Source: Pholis gunnellus
Lineage: Eukaryota; Chordata; Actinopteri; Perciformes; Pholidae
Length of the DNA: 64,000 nucleotides
Assembly (NCBI GenBank): GCA_910591455.2
Contig: OU342808.1
Location: forward strand, 25,943,738-26,007,737
Direction of reading: 5' to 3'
Position numbers and translations under genes: made by a program. Each line of letters begins with the position of its first letter. Within the stretch, counting starts at the first letter, position 1. Positions 42,395-53,635 of this stretch are shown here, piece after piece. The notes below the pieces were generated by a model. That model searched no databases. It was not told the origin of the DNA and saw nothing but the letters and a program-made list of their open reading frames with translations.

Positions 42395-43370
42395 CAGTGG
42401 TGGCTGGTCAATAGAGGGCGCCGCCCCCCCTTGAGCTACAAATAATTTAAAAAAAAATAAACTATACAAATTGTCAATATTTGTGTTTTTGAAATATGGA
42501 ATCACCCAGTAATATGTGTAAAATATGATATCTGCGGTAAATATATGCCTGTCTGCACGTCCTCTCTGCGTGTGCACGTCTCAGCTGGCTGGGACGCTGG
42601 AGAAACTGCCCCGAAGAGGCGGGTCTATGAAGCAGTTTAGCCAGTGATGCTTTAATGCTGATTAAAGATATAAATGAGTGACATACAATTTAGCCAATCA
42701 GCGTCCTCAGATAGATTCGGCTTAATTCTGCCCCAAGCTGCGCGTTCTCGTCAGGAGAAGTCTCTAGTCTACAGGAGAGCGCCAGCGCGAGCACTGCTCC
42801 TCCAAGACCCGTTTGAGAGGAGAACTTTTGTGGAGAAACTGCAGTGAAAAAGCTGATATCAGATCAGCCTGACCTCACAATCAGACAGCAGACTAGCGGT
42901 AAAGGGAAGCAGTACATGCGAAGCTTCTCTAGTAGCTGTACACCAGACAGGCTTGGCTAATAACTTATTTGGCTTTTTAAAACAACGGGGACAGATCCAG
43001 CACGGACAGTTAGGGAGTGAGGGACATGAAGCACCTGTCTGAGAAATGGATATATAGTTATAAATAAATCATTTTATATATATGTCTGTGTTTTATATTA
43101 TGTTGAATATTAATATATGATATATATATATTATTATATTATACTGAATTGCTTGTGAGGGTGACTAAAATGAGATGTCCTGACGTGTTTATCGAAGTGT
43201 TATTTACTGCTTTTTTTCATGTTGGAATGAATGTTAAATATTTAACTGCAAAGTAGTAATGCGTATTTGATACCTTCATTTTTTTTAGCATGAAGTCATT
43301 CTGGGATGTTTGCTGAAATTGATTGGATGTGGCACAGCCCCAGCGAGAAAATGTTCTACCAGTGCCACTG
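42395..43370. mobile_element. hAT-like element, 976 bp, non-autonomous
   Basis: Begins CAGTGGTGGCTGG and ends CCAGTGCCACTG, imperfect inverted termini of a common fish hAT type with a C-rich run just inside (CGCCGCCCCCCC at about 42419). Flanks GTTAATAT (42387-42394) and GTTACTAT (43371-43378) are an 8-bp duplication with one mismatch. The interior has no intact transposase frame. It splits the repeat block made of the two approximately 750-bp units. Confidence 0.7.
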
Positions 43371-44820
43371 GTTACTATGAATATGTATTTAATTAAAACA
43401 TATTGAACTGTGAGCATTTCTACGTTTAAGACATGTATAAAATACGGTGATGTTGAAAACACGGTTAAAAGTGGTTCAAAAGTGACCGTTTCTTTGAAGA
43501 TGTTGATTAAACGTTCACGTTTAAACCAGATTTCAACGGGATTTGCAATATTGGTTTTCAACTGATAAATGTGAATGTGGTTTCTTAGTAAACCTCTAAA
43601 TTTAAGATATACTATTAGCACAATGTAGAGGATGAAAAAACAAAAAATCAATTTGTTTTAAAATATTGATGGTTTGTTCAGTTGTAAAAATTCTGTACCA
43701 ATGAATTACAATATTGCAAATCAAAATATCCACCATTAAGATCATGTTATGCTCACTATGAAGCTGCTAGCTTGTAGCGTTCGCATGTTAGCTAGCGTTA
43801 GCTTGTGGTTACAGCAGCATGGACGAACAGTAATAAACATGTGTGTTAGTTTATGTTGGAGACTGTATTTATGGACTATCGCTGTAGCCCGACGTTATAA
43901 ATAGAGTATTTAGGAAATGTCACATCTGAAATACACGACGGACAGCGAGTGGGGCTGTACATGGTTTAAATGTGGATACTTGTTTTATTTACAGATGTCC
44001 ACCTTGAAAATATGGCAGACCTTCTGAAATGTGGTCTAAACGTTCACGTTTAGACCAGATTTCGCCTGGATTTGCAATATTGGCTTTCAACTGATAAACG
44101 TGGATGTGGTTTCTTAGTAAACCTCTAAAATTAAGATATACTATTAGCACAATGTAAAGAGGATGAAAAATGTTGGTCTTGCAAATCCCGTTGAAATCTG
44201 GTCTAAACGTGAACATACAATTCAACGTCTATAAATAGACGCCGAAAAAACGTTCGATTTTGAACATCTTTTCATCGGTGGAAGTAGAAATCTTTTAAAC
44301 TTCTTTTCAACGGAAAAATGCTCACTGATTAAAGGACTTGGATGTACAAAGTTCAGATTTGTGTTCTGCCAACTAGCACATATTTATTAAGTTAATGCCT
44401 CGTTGCAAAACAATTTATCAGGGAATGTGATAAAGTTCACATCACGGAGACTATGTGCAATGTACAGAGATAATATAAATCTGTGAATGTAGGTTTTTTA
44501 TGTTGAAACCGGTTCATGAAACTTTGAGACATTGATCATGATTTTTGATTTAATGTTATTGTACTTCTGGAAAGTTATTTTTGGTTATTTTGTAGAAATG
44601 AATTTAGTGTCATGACGTAAAGTTTTTTTGGTACTTCTTATTGTACTTTATACAAATTAATCATCAGAACTTTATTCTGAGTTAAATAATTACAGCTCTT
44701 GAAAATGAGAGAAAAAGTGAGATAAGCAAATTTAATTTATTTTTTTATGTTATTGAATTAATTTTGACATGTTAAACTGGGGGGACCGGAGCACACTGGA
44801 GAAAACCCTGAATTAACTAT
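43371..44820. repeat. Interspersed repeat block, copy 2
   Basis: 43645-44428 is a direct repeat of 40945-41683, differing by an insertion near 43690 and point changes. The GATTTGCAATATTGG module occurs at both 43545-43627 and 44068-44157. On the minus strand the module keeps an open frame in all three copies, but there is no start codon context or homology to support a gene. 44430-44820 is AT-rich with no recognised feature beyond a GGTTTTCTCCAGTGTGCTCC-like repeat word near 44777-44810 (inverted). Confidence 0.6.
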
Positions 44821-45755
44821 CATCACAGTAGAAGTCCCACAGACTCACAAAGGCTCAAGCCTTCTAACTGAGGTGGCCTTGAGCTCAAGTCCTGCCCCAC
44901 ATTGAGGTGACCTCCTGCTCCGCTGGTCTCTGTGCCTCTATGATGGGGGAAAGCGACATGGACCTCTGCAAAATGTACATTGTGGAAGTAGTGTGGACTC
45001 AGACCACTGCTCCGGTATGGACTCGGCCAAATCCTCCGGTGTGGACTCAGCCAAAAATTCTCCTGGAACCAGCGCCTCCACCAATATTTTGGGCTGCAGG
45101 TCCCGTAGGCTTCCATTTGATAAGAGCACGTAACACGTTGCCTCCAATGATGGTGGTTTTCTCAAGACCCGACGCAACAAGCATTGGCACATTGAGTTGT
45201 TGCTCCTCTAACGTGTCCATATTAAGGTTGGCTTGGATCCACCCAAATACACGTTCACGTGGGACATCAGCTGTAAATGGAATCGACCCTTGGCCGCTGT
45301 ATAGCTCTGCCAAAGGTCTGACCTCATTAGGGATGTGCTTTTCTGTCCATTTTGCTCGTACATATGACGCTGCGGTTCCGTTTACTTTGCAAGCAACTGA
45401 ATACTTGCGAGGCATGATGGTGAAACCTTGCACCACATTTTTTGTAAACGTGTGTGCAAGCTAACGGATTGCAATTATGGGTCTTTCCGGGTCGCCACGT
45501 ATTCCGTCAACTTCTTTTTCTTTTTTTTCCGTCTGATTGACTTTTCCTCTCCTGGAACCAGCACCTTCACGAATATTTTGGGCTGCAGTCGCCACGTATT
45601 CCGTCAACTTCTTTTTCTTTTTTTTGGTCCGGTTGACTTTTCTTCTGGAACCAGCGCCTCCACGAATATTTTGGGCTGCAGGTCCCGTAGGCTTCTGTTT
45701 GATAAGAGCACGCAACAGGTTAGCTTCAATGATGGTGGTTTTCTCAAGATCCGAC

Positions 45756-45850
45756 ATAACGCGTCGCGTCCAACGCGTCTGTACATAGACTTTTTATCTA
45801 ATCGCGCCGCGTTCATCGCGTTAAACGCGTTTGGTGTGAACACGGCTTTA
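45756..45850. mobile_element. Small MITE-like insertion in the protease array
   Basis: CG-rich sequence with repeated AACGCG words, ending TTTGGTGTGAACACGGC, interrupts an otherwise recognisable protease copy. The wording resembles ends of fish Harbinger-type MITEs. No target duplication could be fixed. Confidence 0.35.
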
Positions 45851-47599
45851 CCTCCGGATAGGTCGAGTCTGAGTTTTTTTACATATGTCCGCCACCACTG
45901 TTTATTGACCACAGTGTTCAGAACCACAGTCCCACTCTGCTGCTGTCTGAATGCCATTTAAAACCACCCGATTTGAATGCCATTCAAAACACATTTAAGC
46001 CGATAGGGAGCAGTTTCTATCGGGATGACATCTGTAACATCTGTCACTGACGGTCTTGGAGTTATGAACAAATCTTTAATGGTCCACATTAAAGTTAGAA
46101 AATGGTCTATATTTCTGTCCTCACTGGTTTTCTTAGTACTAGCCAAGGACATTGATTGACTTTTCCTCTCCTGGAACCAGCACCTCCACGAATATTTTGG
46201 GCTGCAGTCGCCACATATTCCATCAACTTATTTTTCTTTTTTTTGGTCCGGTTGACTTTTCTTCTGGAACCAGCGCCTCTCCGAATATTTTGGGCTGCAG
46301 GTCCCGTAGGCTTCTGTTTGATAAGAGCACGCAACACATTAGCTCCAATGATGGTGGTTTTCTCAAGATCCGACATAACCAGCATTGGCACATTAGTTGT
46401 TGCTCTTCCAACGTGTCGATATTAAGGTTAGCTTGGATCCACCCGATTACACACGCACGCGAGTCATCAGCCGTAAATGGAATCGACCCTTGGCCGCTGT
46501 ATAGCTCTGCCATAGGTCTGACCTCATTAGGGAAGTGCTTTTCTGTCCATTTAGCTCGTACAGATGACGCTAAGGGTCCAGAATGCAACACAGCCTCCGT
46601 ATCTATTCCGTTTACTTTGCAAGCAACTGAATACTTGCGAGGCATGATGGTGAAACCTTGCACCACATTTTTAGTAAACGCGTGTGCTAGGTAACGTATT
46701 GCATTCAGGCCAATTACGGGAATTTCCGGTTCGCTTCCCTCCACGACATGGAAATGTATTGAAGGGTGCGTGTGTGGATATGCGCCTCCATGAAATCTGA
46801 ACCACAGGTCAACCTCCCCAATAACCGTCACAGTCCTCCCATTCATTACCATGGTAGACTTACCTCCGGATAGGTCGAGTCTGAGTCTTTTTACATGTGT
46901 GCGCCACCACTGTTTACTGACCACAGAGTGTTCAGAACCACAGTCCCACTCTGCTGCTGTCTGAAAGCCATTTAAAACCACCCGATTACACGCTCACACA
47001 GGACATCAGCCGTAAATGGAATCGACCCTTGGCCGCTGTATAGCTCTGCCATAGGTCTGACCTCATTAGGGATGTGCTTTTCTGTCCATTTAGCTTGTAC
47101 AGATGACGCTGCGGATACAGAATGCAACACAGCCTCCGTATCTATTCCGTTTACTTTGCAAGCAACTGAATACTTGTGAGGCATGATGGTGAAACCTTGC
47201 ACCGCATTTTTAGTAAACGTGTGTGAAAGCTAACGGATTGCATCCGCGCCAATTATGGGTCTTTCCGGGGCGTGTGTGTGGAAACGCGTTTCCGTGAAAT
47301 CTAAACCACAGCTTGGTCCCCCGATAACCGTCACAGTCCTCCCGTTCATCACCGTGATAGATTTACCGGCGGATAGGTCAAGTCTGCGTTTTTTTACATG
47401 TGTGCACCACCACTGTTTACTGACCACAGAGTGTTCAGAACAGTTCCACTCTGCTTCTGTTTGAATGCCATTCAAAACACATTTAAGCCGATAGGGAGCT
47501 GTTTCTATCGGGATGACATCTGTAACATCTGTCACTGACGGTCTTGGAGTTACGAACAAATCTTTAATGGTCCACATTAAGGTTTAATGGTCCACATTA

Positions 47600-48040
47600 A
47601 AGTTAGAAAAAGCCTCTGTATCTATTCCGTTTACTTTGCAAGCAACTGAATACTTGCGAGGCATGATGGTGAAACCTTGAACCGCATTTTTAGTAAAGGC
47701 GTGTGAAAGCTAACGGATTGCATCCGCGCCAATTATGGGTCTTTCCGGGGCGTGTGTGTGGAAACGCGTTTCCGTGAAATCTAAACCACAGCTTGGTCCC
47801 CCGATAACCTTCGGGATGACGTCTGTAACATCTGTCACTGAATGCCATTCAAAACACATTTAAGCCGATAGGGAGCTGTTTCTATCGGGATGACGTCTGT
47901 AACATCTGTCACTGACGGTCTTGGAGTTACGAACAAATCTTTAATGGTCCACATTAAAGTTAGAAAAAGCCTCTGTATCTATTCCGTTTACTTTGCAAGC
48001 AACTGAATACTTGCGAGGCATGATGGTGAAACCTTGCATT
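47600..48040. repeat. 357-bp-period tandem duplication within the protease array
   Basis: The abnormal junction AGTTAGAAAAAGCCTCTGTA occurs at 47601 and again at 47958, 357 bp apart, with nearly identical sequence between. Further in, a segment around GGGATGACGTCTGTAACATC is itself duplicated (47813 and 47888). Confidence 0.8.
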
Positions 48041-49010
48041 CAAAACATGCATTCATTATTATTATTTCCGTCTGTACGAATGTGATTATGGTTTCTCTTG
48101 AATACTGAATTAATTTATTAGGCTCAATGTTTCAGGTTCAATTTAATTTAATTTAAATAACTCATCAAACCCGACACTCAGGAATGATCAGCCTCACGTG
48201 ACTGAATGAAAAATTATGATAAATGATGTAAAAAGCTCTCTCTGACTTTAATTGTATCAATAATAAAAGTTATTGAGGGAAATATCAGATCATGAAAAGA
48301 CACATCTTTCTAATAAATTAAGAAAGTTCATTGGTCCTTTTGTTGTTCAGACCTACAATGAACATATATGTAAACCAGATGGTGAATCATAAAACTAATC
48401 TGTGATCTGTCTTCACTGTGGATTGAAACTCCAGTCAGTCAGTCCGATCAGCTGCAGCGTCCAATCACATAACAGATGAACGATGAGGGGGTGTGTCGGC
48501 CGTTCAAACACTTCCTGGAAGGCTGTTCTCGTGCGTCCTCGCTCATGTCTCCTCGGAGGTCCCTCCTCGATTCTCGCTCCTCCGAGCAGCTTTGGGACGG
48601 CCGTCAATGTGGTGCAGCAGAACAAATTCCGGTTCAATCGAGGAGCGAGGAAATGACAAATAAGAGAGTTGGGATGTACCCTGAGAAGCATGAGAAAATG
48701 TCAAGTTAGTTAGTGACAATACCACTTCCTGAATACCTACTAATTTAAATATCTTATATACGGTCTATGATTAAAATACGAATAATAATTAAGTCGCAGA
48801 TTGGAGATTTTTCAAATAAGAAACGCGTGGGGGGGGGTAAAATGTATTCTAAACGCGTCACATGTATTTAACAATTGTATTACATAGAGTGTAAAACAAA
48901 CACAAGTGTGTGTTGTTTATGACATATATACTTAATGAAAAACGATGAGCTCTGCAAGGTGATCAAAATGTGAATATCTTTTGATATGTTGATGTTTCTG
49001 CTTTTGTTGT
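48041..49010. other. Intergenic upstream of grsf1
   Basis: AT-rich sequence without coding signal, except a GC-richer segment at 48420-48720 that resembles a fish interspersed repeat (GAGGTCCCTCCTCG, GGTTCAATCGAGGAGCGAGG, GGGATGTACCCTGAGAAG) and has an inverted relative at 39000-39215. Confidence 0.5.
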
Positions 49011-49014
49011 GAAA

Positions 49015-49239
49015 GGTTAACCGGAAGTACGAAGCGTATAGCTGTTAGCTCCGTTAGAACTCTAGAGCTCTGCCCTTGACTGACCCACGTGAGTCAGTCT
49101 AGCTTCCTATAGCCCCATGCTAAGCTGGTAGCTTAACCAACTAGCTAAATTAACAAAGAAACTGACTTAAAACTACTTGTTTTATCTCCGTATTTCACGC
49201 TAAAAGACCTGACCTGACACCCTGCTAGGCTAGGCTAAC
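49015..49239 (+). promoter_or_regulatory. grsf1: grsf1 promoter and 5'UTR
   Basis: AACCGGAAGTAC at 49019-49030 is a consensus ETS/GABP (NRF-2) site, frequent in promoters of genes for mitochondrial proteins, which suits grsf1. A CACGTG E-box overlaps a TGAGTCAG AP-1-like word at 49086-49097. No TATA box. The start site probably lies between about 49040 and 49100. Confidence 0.55.
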
Positions 49240-52200
49240 ATGTCGCGCAACAGTAAATCTCTGTTGTTTCTACTGCAGCGGTGTGTCGCAGTCAGACCAT
49301 TAACTTTACAGACAGGTATCAAAACAAGATGCAGCAGCAGCAGCAGCGTGTTGTCGGGCAGGTACGTGTTCAGTCAGCAGCCGACATGGACGCCAACAAC
49401 CCGGGCAGTGTGTCAGCTGCAGTCCGCTGTGAGAAGGAGCCAGTACCGGTTCTGTACCAAGGTTAGTGACTGATTATTAATGTTGACTATTTACATTTTA
49501 TGCTGTGTTGTACTCTTATTTTACTAGACATTGTAGTCAAGATATTTTAATTCTACTACATGTATCTGATAGCTTTAGTCACTTTGCAGATTCAGATTAG
49601 TAATACAACATCAAAACTACCCCGCAGTACATCACGTTATTAAAATAGTCCCACTTGTACCAGCTGCTACATTAAAGGGATGTAAACAATAATGCATCAC
49701 TATTTGCTACTTATACTAAAATACTAAACAATCGGAATACTTCTTCCACCTCTGGCAATACTGACAAACTAGTACAGAGGTGATTATCAACAGCAGTACA
49801 CAGTATGAGCATCACAATGTACTCCAAAGTAAAGTAGTCATTATGTAGAATGGACAGATGAATATATATTGGATTATAGTTAGAGATGCATTAATGTGTA
49901 CATTGCTTTAATGTTGAGGCTTGTGAAGGTGGAGCAACAAAATGTAGAACACCACTGTTGAATTACTGCCAAAGACAAATATTAAACAAATAGTCAGTGC
50001 TGCATTACTTCTATTACTCTGATCACTACGGTAAACACCTTAACTGTGAACTGGACTGTAAAATACCTGGAAAAACGTAAACATCAACACTAGAAAAAAC
50101 GCTACCGTGGTCCTTTTTAACAACACTTGCGTTTGTGGCTGTATTGTCATATTTATATTTACGTCTTCCAGGCAGGAGCACCTTGTGAGGACGACTACCC
50201 GCCGCTGCCGGCCTACCCGACTGATCCGGAACCAGAGAAGAAGGAGGTGTACATCATGCAGGTGAAGGGTCTCCCCTGGTCCTGCTCGGCTCAGGACCTC
50301 CTGCAGTTCTTCTCAGGTGAGAGTTTGGATTTGGGAGAAGCGTCGCAACTCAATGTTATATTTGCTTCTGACAGATGCATCCGTGTTTAAGCACTCTATT
50401 AGCTCTATGTATTGTATAAAAATACATATTGTCTTCCGTGTTGCTGCTGTATTCCAGAGTGTAGGATACGTGAGGGGGTGAAGGGGATCCATCTCACCGA
50501 GGACCGGGCGGGGAGGCCGTCGGGACAAGCCTTCATCGAGATGGAGCACGAGGAGGACGTCAGCAAAGCTCTGGAGAAGCACCGGCAGTACCTCGGCCCG
50601 CGATACGTGGAAGGTTTGAGTCTTTGTTCTCCAAGCTGGTTCGAAATACAGACGCAGGAAAATCACAAGTGTAAATGATCAAATTAATGGTTATTACGCT
50701 GCTTCAGTTTCAGGGTCCTGGGAGCTTACCGTGACACTTGAACAGAGCCATCGTTCACAAACTAATGCACTGTAAATACAACAATGTATACAAACAGATG
50801 CTCTGTGTGTTTCTGCAGTGTATGAAGTGACGAACAGCGACGCAGAAACCATCCTGAAGAAAGCCGTCCAGGCTCCGGCTGAGAGCAGCGTGGTGCGTCT
50901 CAGAGGTCTCCCCTTCTCCTGCACCGAGGAAGACATCGGAGAGTTTTTCTCGGGTAAACTTCTCCCAACTTCGTCGTACCCCGTGGCAATGTTTGTTTTT
51001 ATACCTTGTAAAATGAAATGATTTTGTTTTTGATAACCAAACACACACACCTCCAATCAAATTGAACGAAGTCCAAAGTAGATTCACATGACTGGAGAGA
51101 TTATTTTAAACATATTTTACCAAAAGAGAAAGAAGAGAGGATACAGGATTAAAGACTTTGTGTCTTTGTGTCTCTCAGGTTTGGACATCATGGAGAACGG
51201 GATCACCATCGTCACGGACCGCAAAGGTAGAAACTCTGGAGAGGCCTTTGTGCAGTTTTCCTCCCACGAAGCAGCTGACAAAGCTCTGCAGAGAGACAGA
51301 GAGGTCATCGGAAACAGGTGGGCCGCCGCTCACGCTCCCATTGAGGCCCGCTCCAATGTTTCTCTCATCTTTTTGAGGAACACAAAGTCTTCGATTTGTT
51401 TTCTTCACGAGCATCTCTGCTGCTTGTATTTTGCAGATACATCGAGGTGTTTCCCAGCAGAAGGGAGCAGATTTATTCAAGCTGGATGAAGAAGACGAGT
51501 TCAGCTTCTCCTCACGCCGGCCCTCAGTCAGCCAACAGGACTGCCTTTGCCTCACAGAACAAACCTGGTGAGGTTGTGTTGACTTGTTAGCTCCTCCCTC
51601 CTAAAAGAACAAGGGGTTAAACATGTAAAATAAAATAAGAACCAGGATGAAAATCTGACTTTTATATAATAATTTGTAGCTCAAACACTGTTGTTCAACT
51701 GTGTACTTTGGTGCATAATGTGATACATTTATCTGGATCCTTAATTCGATTCAATGGTCCAATATCATCGTCTTTAAAATAAGCCTTTATTTTGAAATTC
51801 CCATTGCTCGTCTGCGTCACCACTTCCTACAGAGCTCAGGAATAAAATGGTCAAATCATATTTTAGTTGCTTGTTGTGAGTCGATAGTATAAATGTAACT
51901 GATTGTGTTAAATGGGAACAATTGGGCTGAATTGAATCAAAATCGTTCTGTGGCAGACGTTGTGATGTCAGCAAATATCGTATCATTGTCCAAAGAAACA
52001 ATTTAATATTGTGTCGTAGGGAAACTTGTGATTTACACAGATAATCAGCAGCTCGTTTACGCATTTACACGGACACAGTTTAATGTAAACTGTGACAATA
52101 AATGTCGTCTTTCAACACAACACAAAATCCTGGTGAAAATCGGTTTAAAGTGATCTATTTGTTTTATTTTCAGTGAAAATTATTCGTCTACTAGGTTAGT

Positions 52201-53231
52201 AGACTGTGTTAAAGTGGGGAGATATTTTAATTTAAAGATAATGCATTTTTATGTGCACAAATGAGTTGATTTCTTTTGTTGTTGACCTGGATGTGAACTG
52301 ACTCATGTGCTCCAACAGGATCCGCTCAGAGCTCGGCTCAGCTGCTTCACCACATCCACATGAGAGGACTTCCCTTCCAGGTGACTGGAGAAGCCATCGT
52401 TAAGGTAAATAAATTAAAGAGAGGCTGGTTGCATTAGAGGTCACTTTGCACGTGGTTTTTATATGGTATGTGTTTGTTTCCTTCTTGCAGTTCTTCTCTC
52501 CTCTAGTTGTGTCTAAGATCCTGATTGAATGCGGTTCTGAAGGGAGGCCGAACGGAGAGGCCGACGTTTACTTCAGCTGCCACCAGGACGCCGTGAACGC
52601 CTTGTCCAGAGACAAGATGTACATAGGTGAGACGGGATGTACGTAGGTGAGACGGGATGTACGTAGGAGAGACGGGGATGTACGTAGGAGAGACGGGGAT
52701 GTACGTAGGTGAGACGGGATGTACGTAGGAGAGACGGGGATGTACGTAGGAGAGACGGGGATGTACGTAGGTGAGACGGGGACTTACGTAGGTGAGACGG
52801 GATGTACGTAGGAGAGACGGGGATGTACGTAGAAGAGATGGGACTTACGTAGGAGAGACGGGGATGTACGTAGAAGAGATGGGATGTACGTAGGAGAGAC
52901 GGGGATGTACGTAGGAGAGACGGGGATGTACGTAGGTGAGACGGGGTGTACATACTGTAGGTGAGACGGGGATGTACGTAGGAGAGACGGGATGTACGTA
53001 GGAGAGACGGGGATGTACGTAGGAGAGACGGGATGCACATACTGTAGGTGAGATGGGATGTACGTACTGTGGATGTACATGTTTACAGGGGCGTATAAAT
53101 CATTTGTTGGGGTTTTGATTGAATAAATGCTGTTGATTTAAACTGAACATATGAACTTTCTGATTTCTTCAGGAGAACGATACGTCGAGTTATTCCTGAA
53201 CTCTGACCCAGAATCTGACAGAAGGAGGTGA
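49240..53231 (+). CDS. grsf1: G-rich sequence factor 1, mitochondrial RNA-binding protein
   Basis: GRSF1 binds G-rich RNA and acts in mitochondrial RNA granules in processing and decay of mitochondrial transcripts. Nine coding exons: 49240-49461, 50172-50316, 50458-50613, 50819-50953, 51179-51317, 51437-51567, 52319-52404, 52491-52626, 53173-53231. All junctions are GT-AG and the phases close to 402 aa plus stop. The N-terminus (MSRNSKSLLFLLQRC) is a basic, hydrophobic presequence. Three quasi-RRMs of the hnRNP F/H type lie at about 100-176, 199-272 and 321-393, each with an RNP-like RGLPF or KGLPW segment. An acidic, Pro-rich EDDYPPLPAYP precedes the first, as in human GRSF1. The protein is shorter than human (480 aa) mainly in the N-terminus and the linker between domains 2 and 3. 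The ATG is the first in the leader and has A at -3. The exon 8 donor is followed by a splice-site minisatellite; the stop codon straddles a final intron. Confidence 0.95.
49500..49757. mobile_element. Teleost MITE in grsf1 intron 1
   Basis: CTACATGTATCTGATAGCTT, TAGTCACTTTGCAGATTCAG and a right end TACTTCTTCCACCTCTG give the order of a widespread fish element. A second copy of the same family is at 63471-63842 in rufy3. Non-coding. Confidence 0.65.
52627..53075 (+). repeat. Minisatellite made of the grsf1 exon 8 splice junction
   Basis: About 21 head-to-tail units of 20-21 bp (two of 25 bp), consensus GGAGAGACGGGGATGTACGT plus AG, starting at the first base of the intron. Each unit is a copy of the exon end ATGTACATAG joined to the donor GTGAGACGGG. 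About eight units keep GTGAGA at the donor position; the others read GAGAGA or AAGAGA and have lost the GT. Confidence 0.95.
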
Positions 53232-53635
53232 GAAAGCTGGAAATTCTCACGTCTTGATGGAAAAATACTACATTTTTATATTTCTTATTCACATGTTTAA
53301 GCAAGTTTCAAAGGAGACATAATTGTACATTTCTTATAGACAGTTCAGTTTACTGAGCTGGTTTCCTCTTCGACGTAAATACAACTCACAAGCTGGGAAT
53401 TCCCAGCTTTTTATGGAACAAAGAAAAACTCGCTGCAGTCTCTCTGTGCTGCTTCCCTTTTGTAAAAAGAGATTTTGATATACTTACATGTGTATTTACT
53501 GTTCCCTTATAACTCCAGATGTTTTATTTTCTCCTATAGGTGAACACACAGATGCCAAACGCATACGCAGGACGATTGTATTTATTTTGCAGCCTGACTT
53601 GGACATCGAACAATAAACAAACTTCATCGCCTTCA
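53232..53635 (+). other. grsf1: grsf1 3' end: UTR intron, last exon and poly(A) signal
   Basis: A GTGAGA donor overlaps the stop codon at 53228 and a CTCCTATAG acceptor ends at 53539. The presumed last exon starts at 53540 and has AATAAA at 53612-53617, so cleavage is expected near 53635. Confidence 0.6.

Larger units (their letters stand above)
44820..48040 (-). pseudogene. Tandem array of broken retropepsin-like (retroelement) sequence
   Basis: Minus-strand fragments of one protein recur several times. The best piece is an open frame at 46981-46223. Its first lobe contains DCGSEHSVVS, which resembles the D[ST]G-x3-S active-site loop of retroviral-type aspartic proteases, followed by a conserved NGRTVTVIG strand and an IPVIGLNAI segment like the ILG-x-D/N motif. 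A second lobe follows with VNG-x6-LHSG and TTIIGANVLRALI, the same plan but with His in place of Asp. Further pieces lie at 47577-47230, 47202-46972, 46391-46107, 46093-45958, 45957-45604, 45757-45461 and 45436-45047. Stops, frame breaks and duplicated junctions interrupt all of them. I see no reverse transcriptase, integrase or LTR pair, so the class of retroelement (or domesticated gene) is open. Confidence 0.55.

Noticed and set aside
44907..46694. Long plus-strand open frames (about 180 codons each) at 44907-45464, 45428-45961 and 46152-46694
   Set aside because: They are the antisense of the repeated protease fragments and recur with them; the family motifs are all on the minus strand.
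52627..53075. CRISPR-like array
   Set aside because: Units are contiguous with no spacers and the genome is eukaryotic.
52573..53080. Minus-strand Ser-Pro-Thr-Tyr-Ile repeat protein
   Set aside because: It is the antisense of the grsf1 intron minisatellite.
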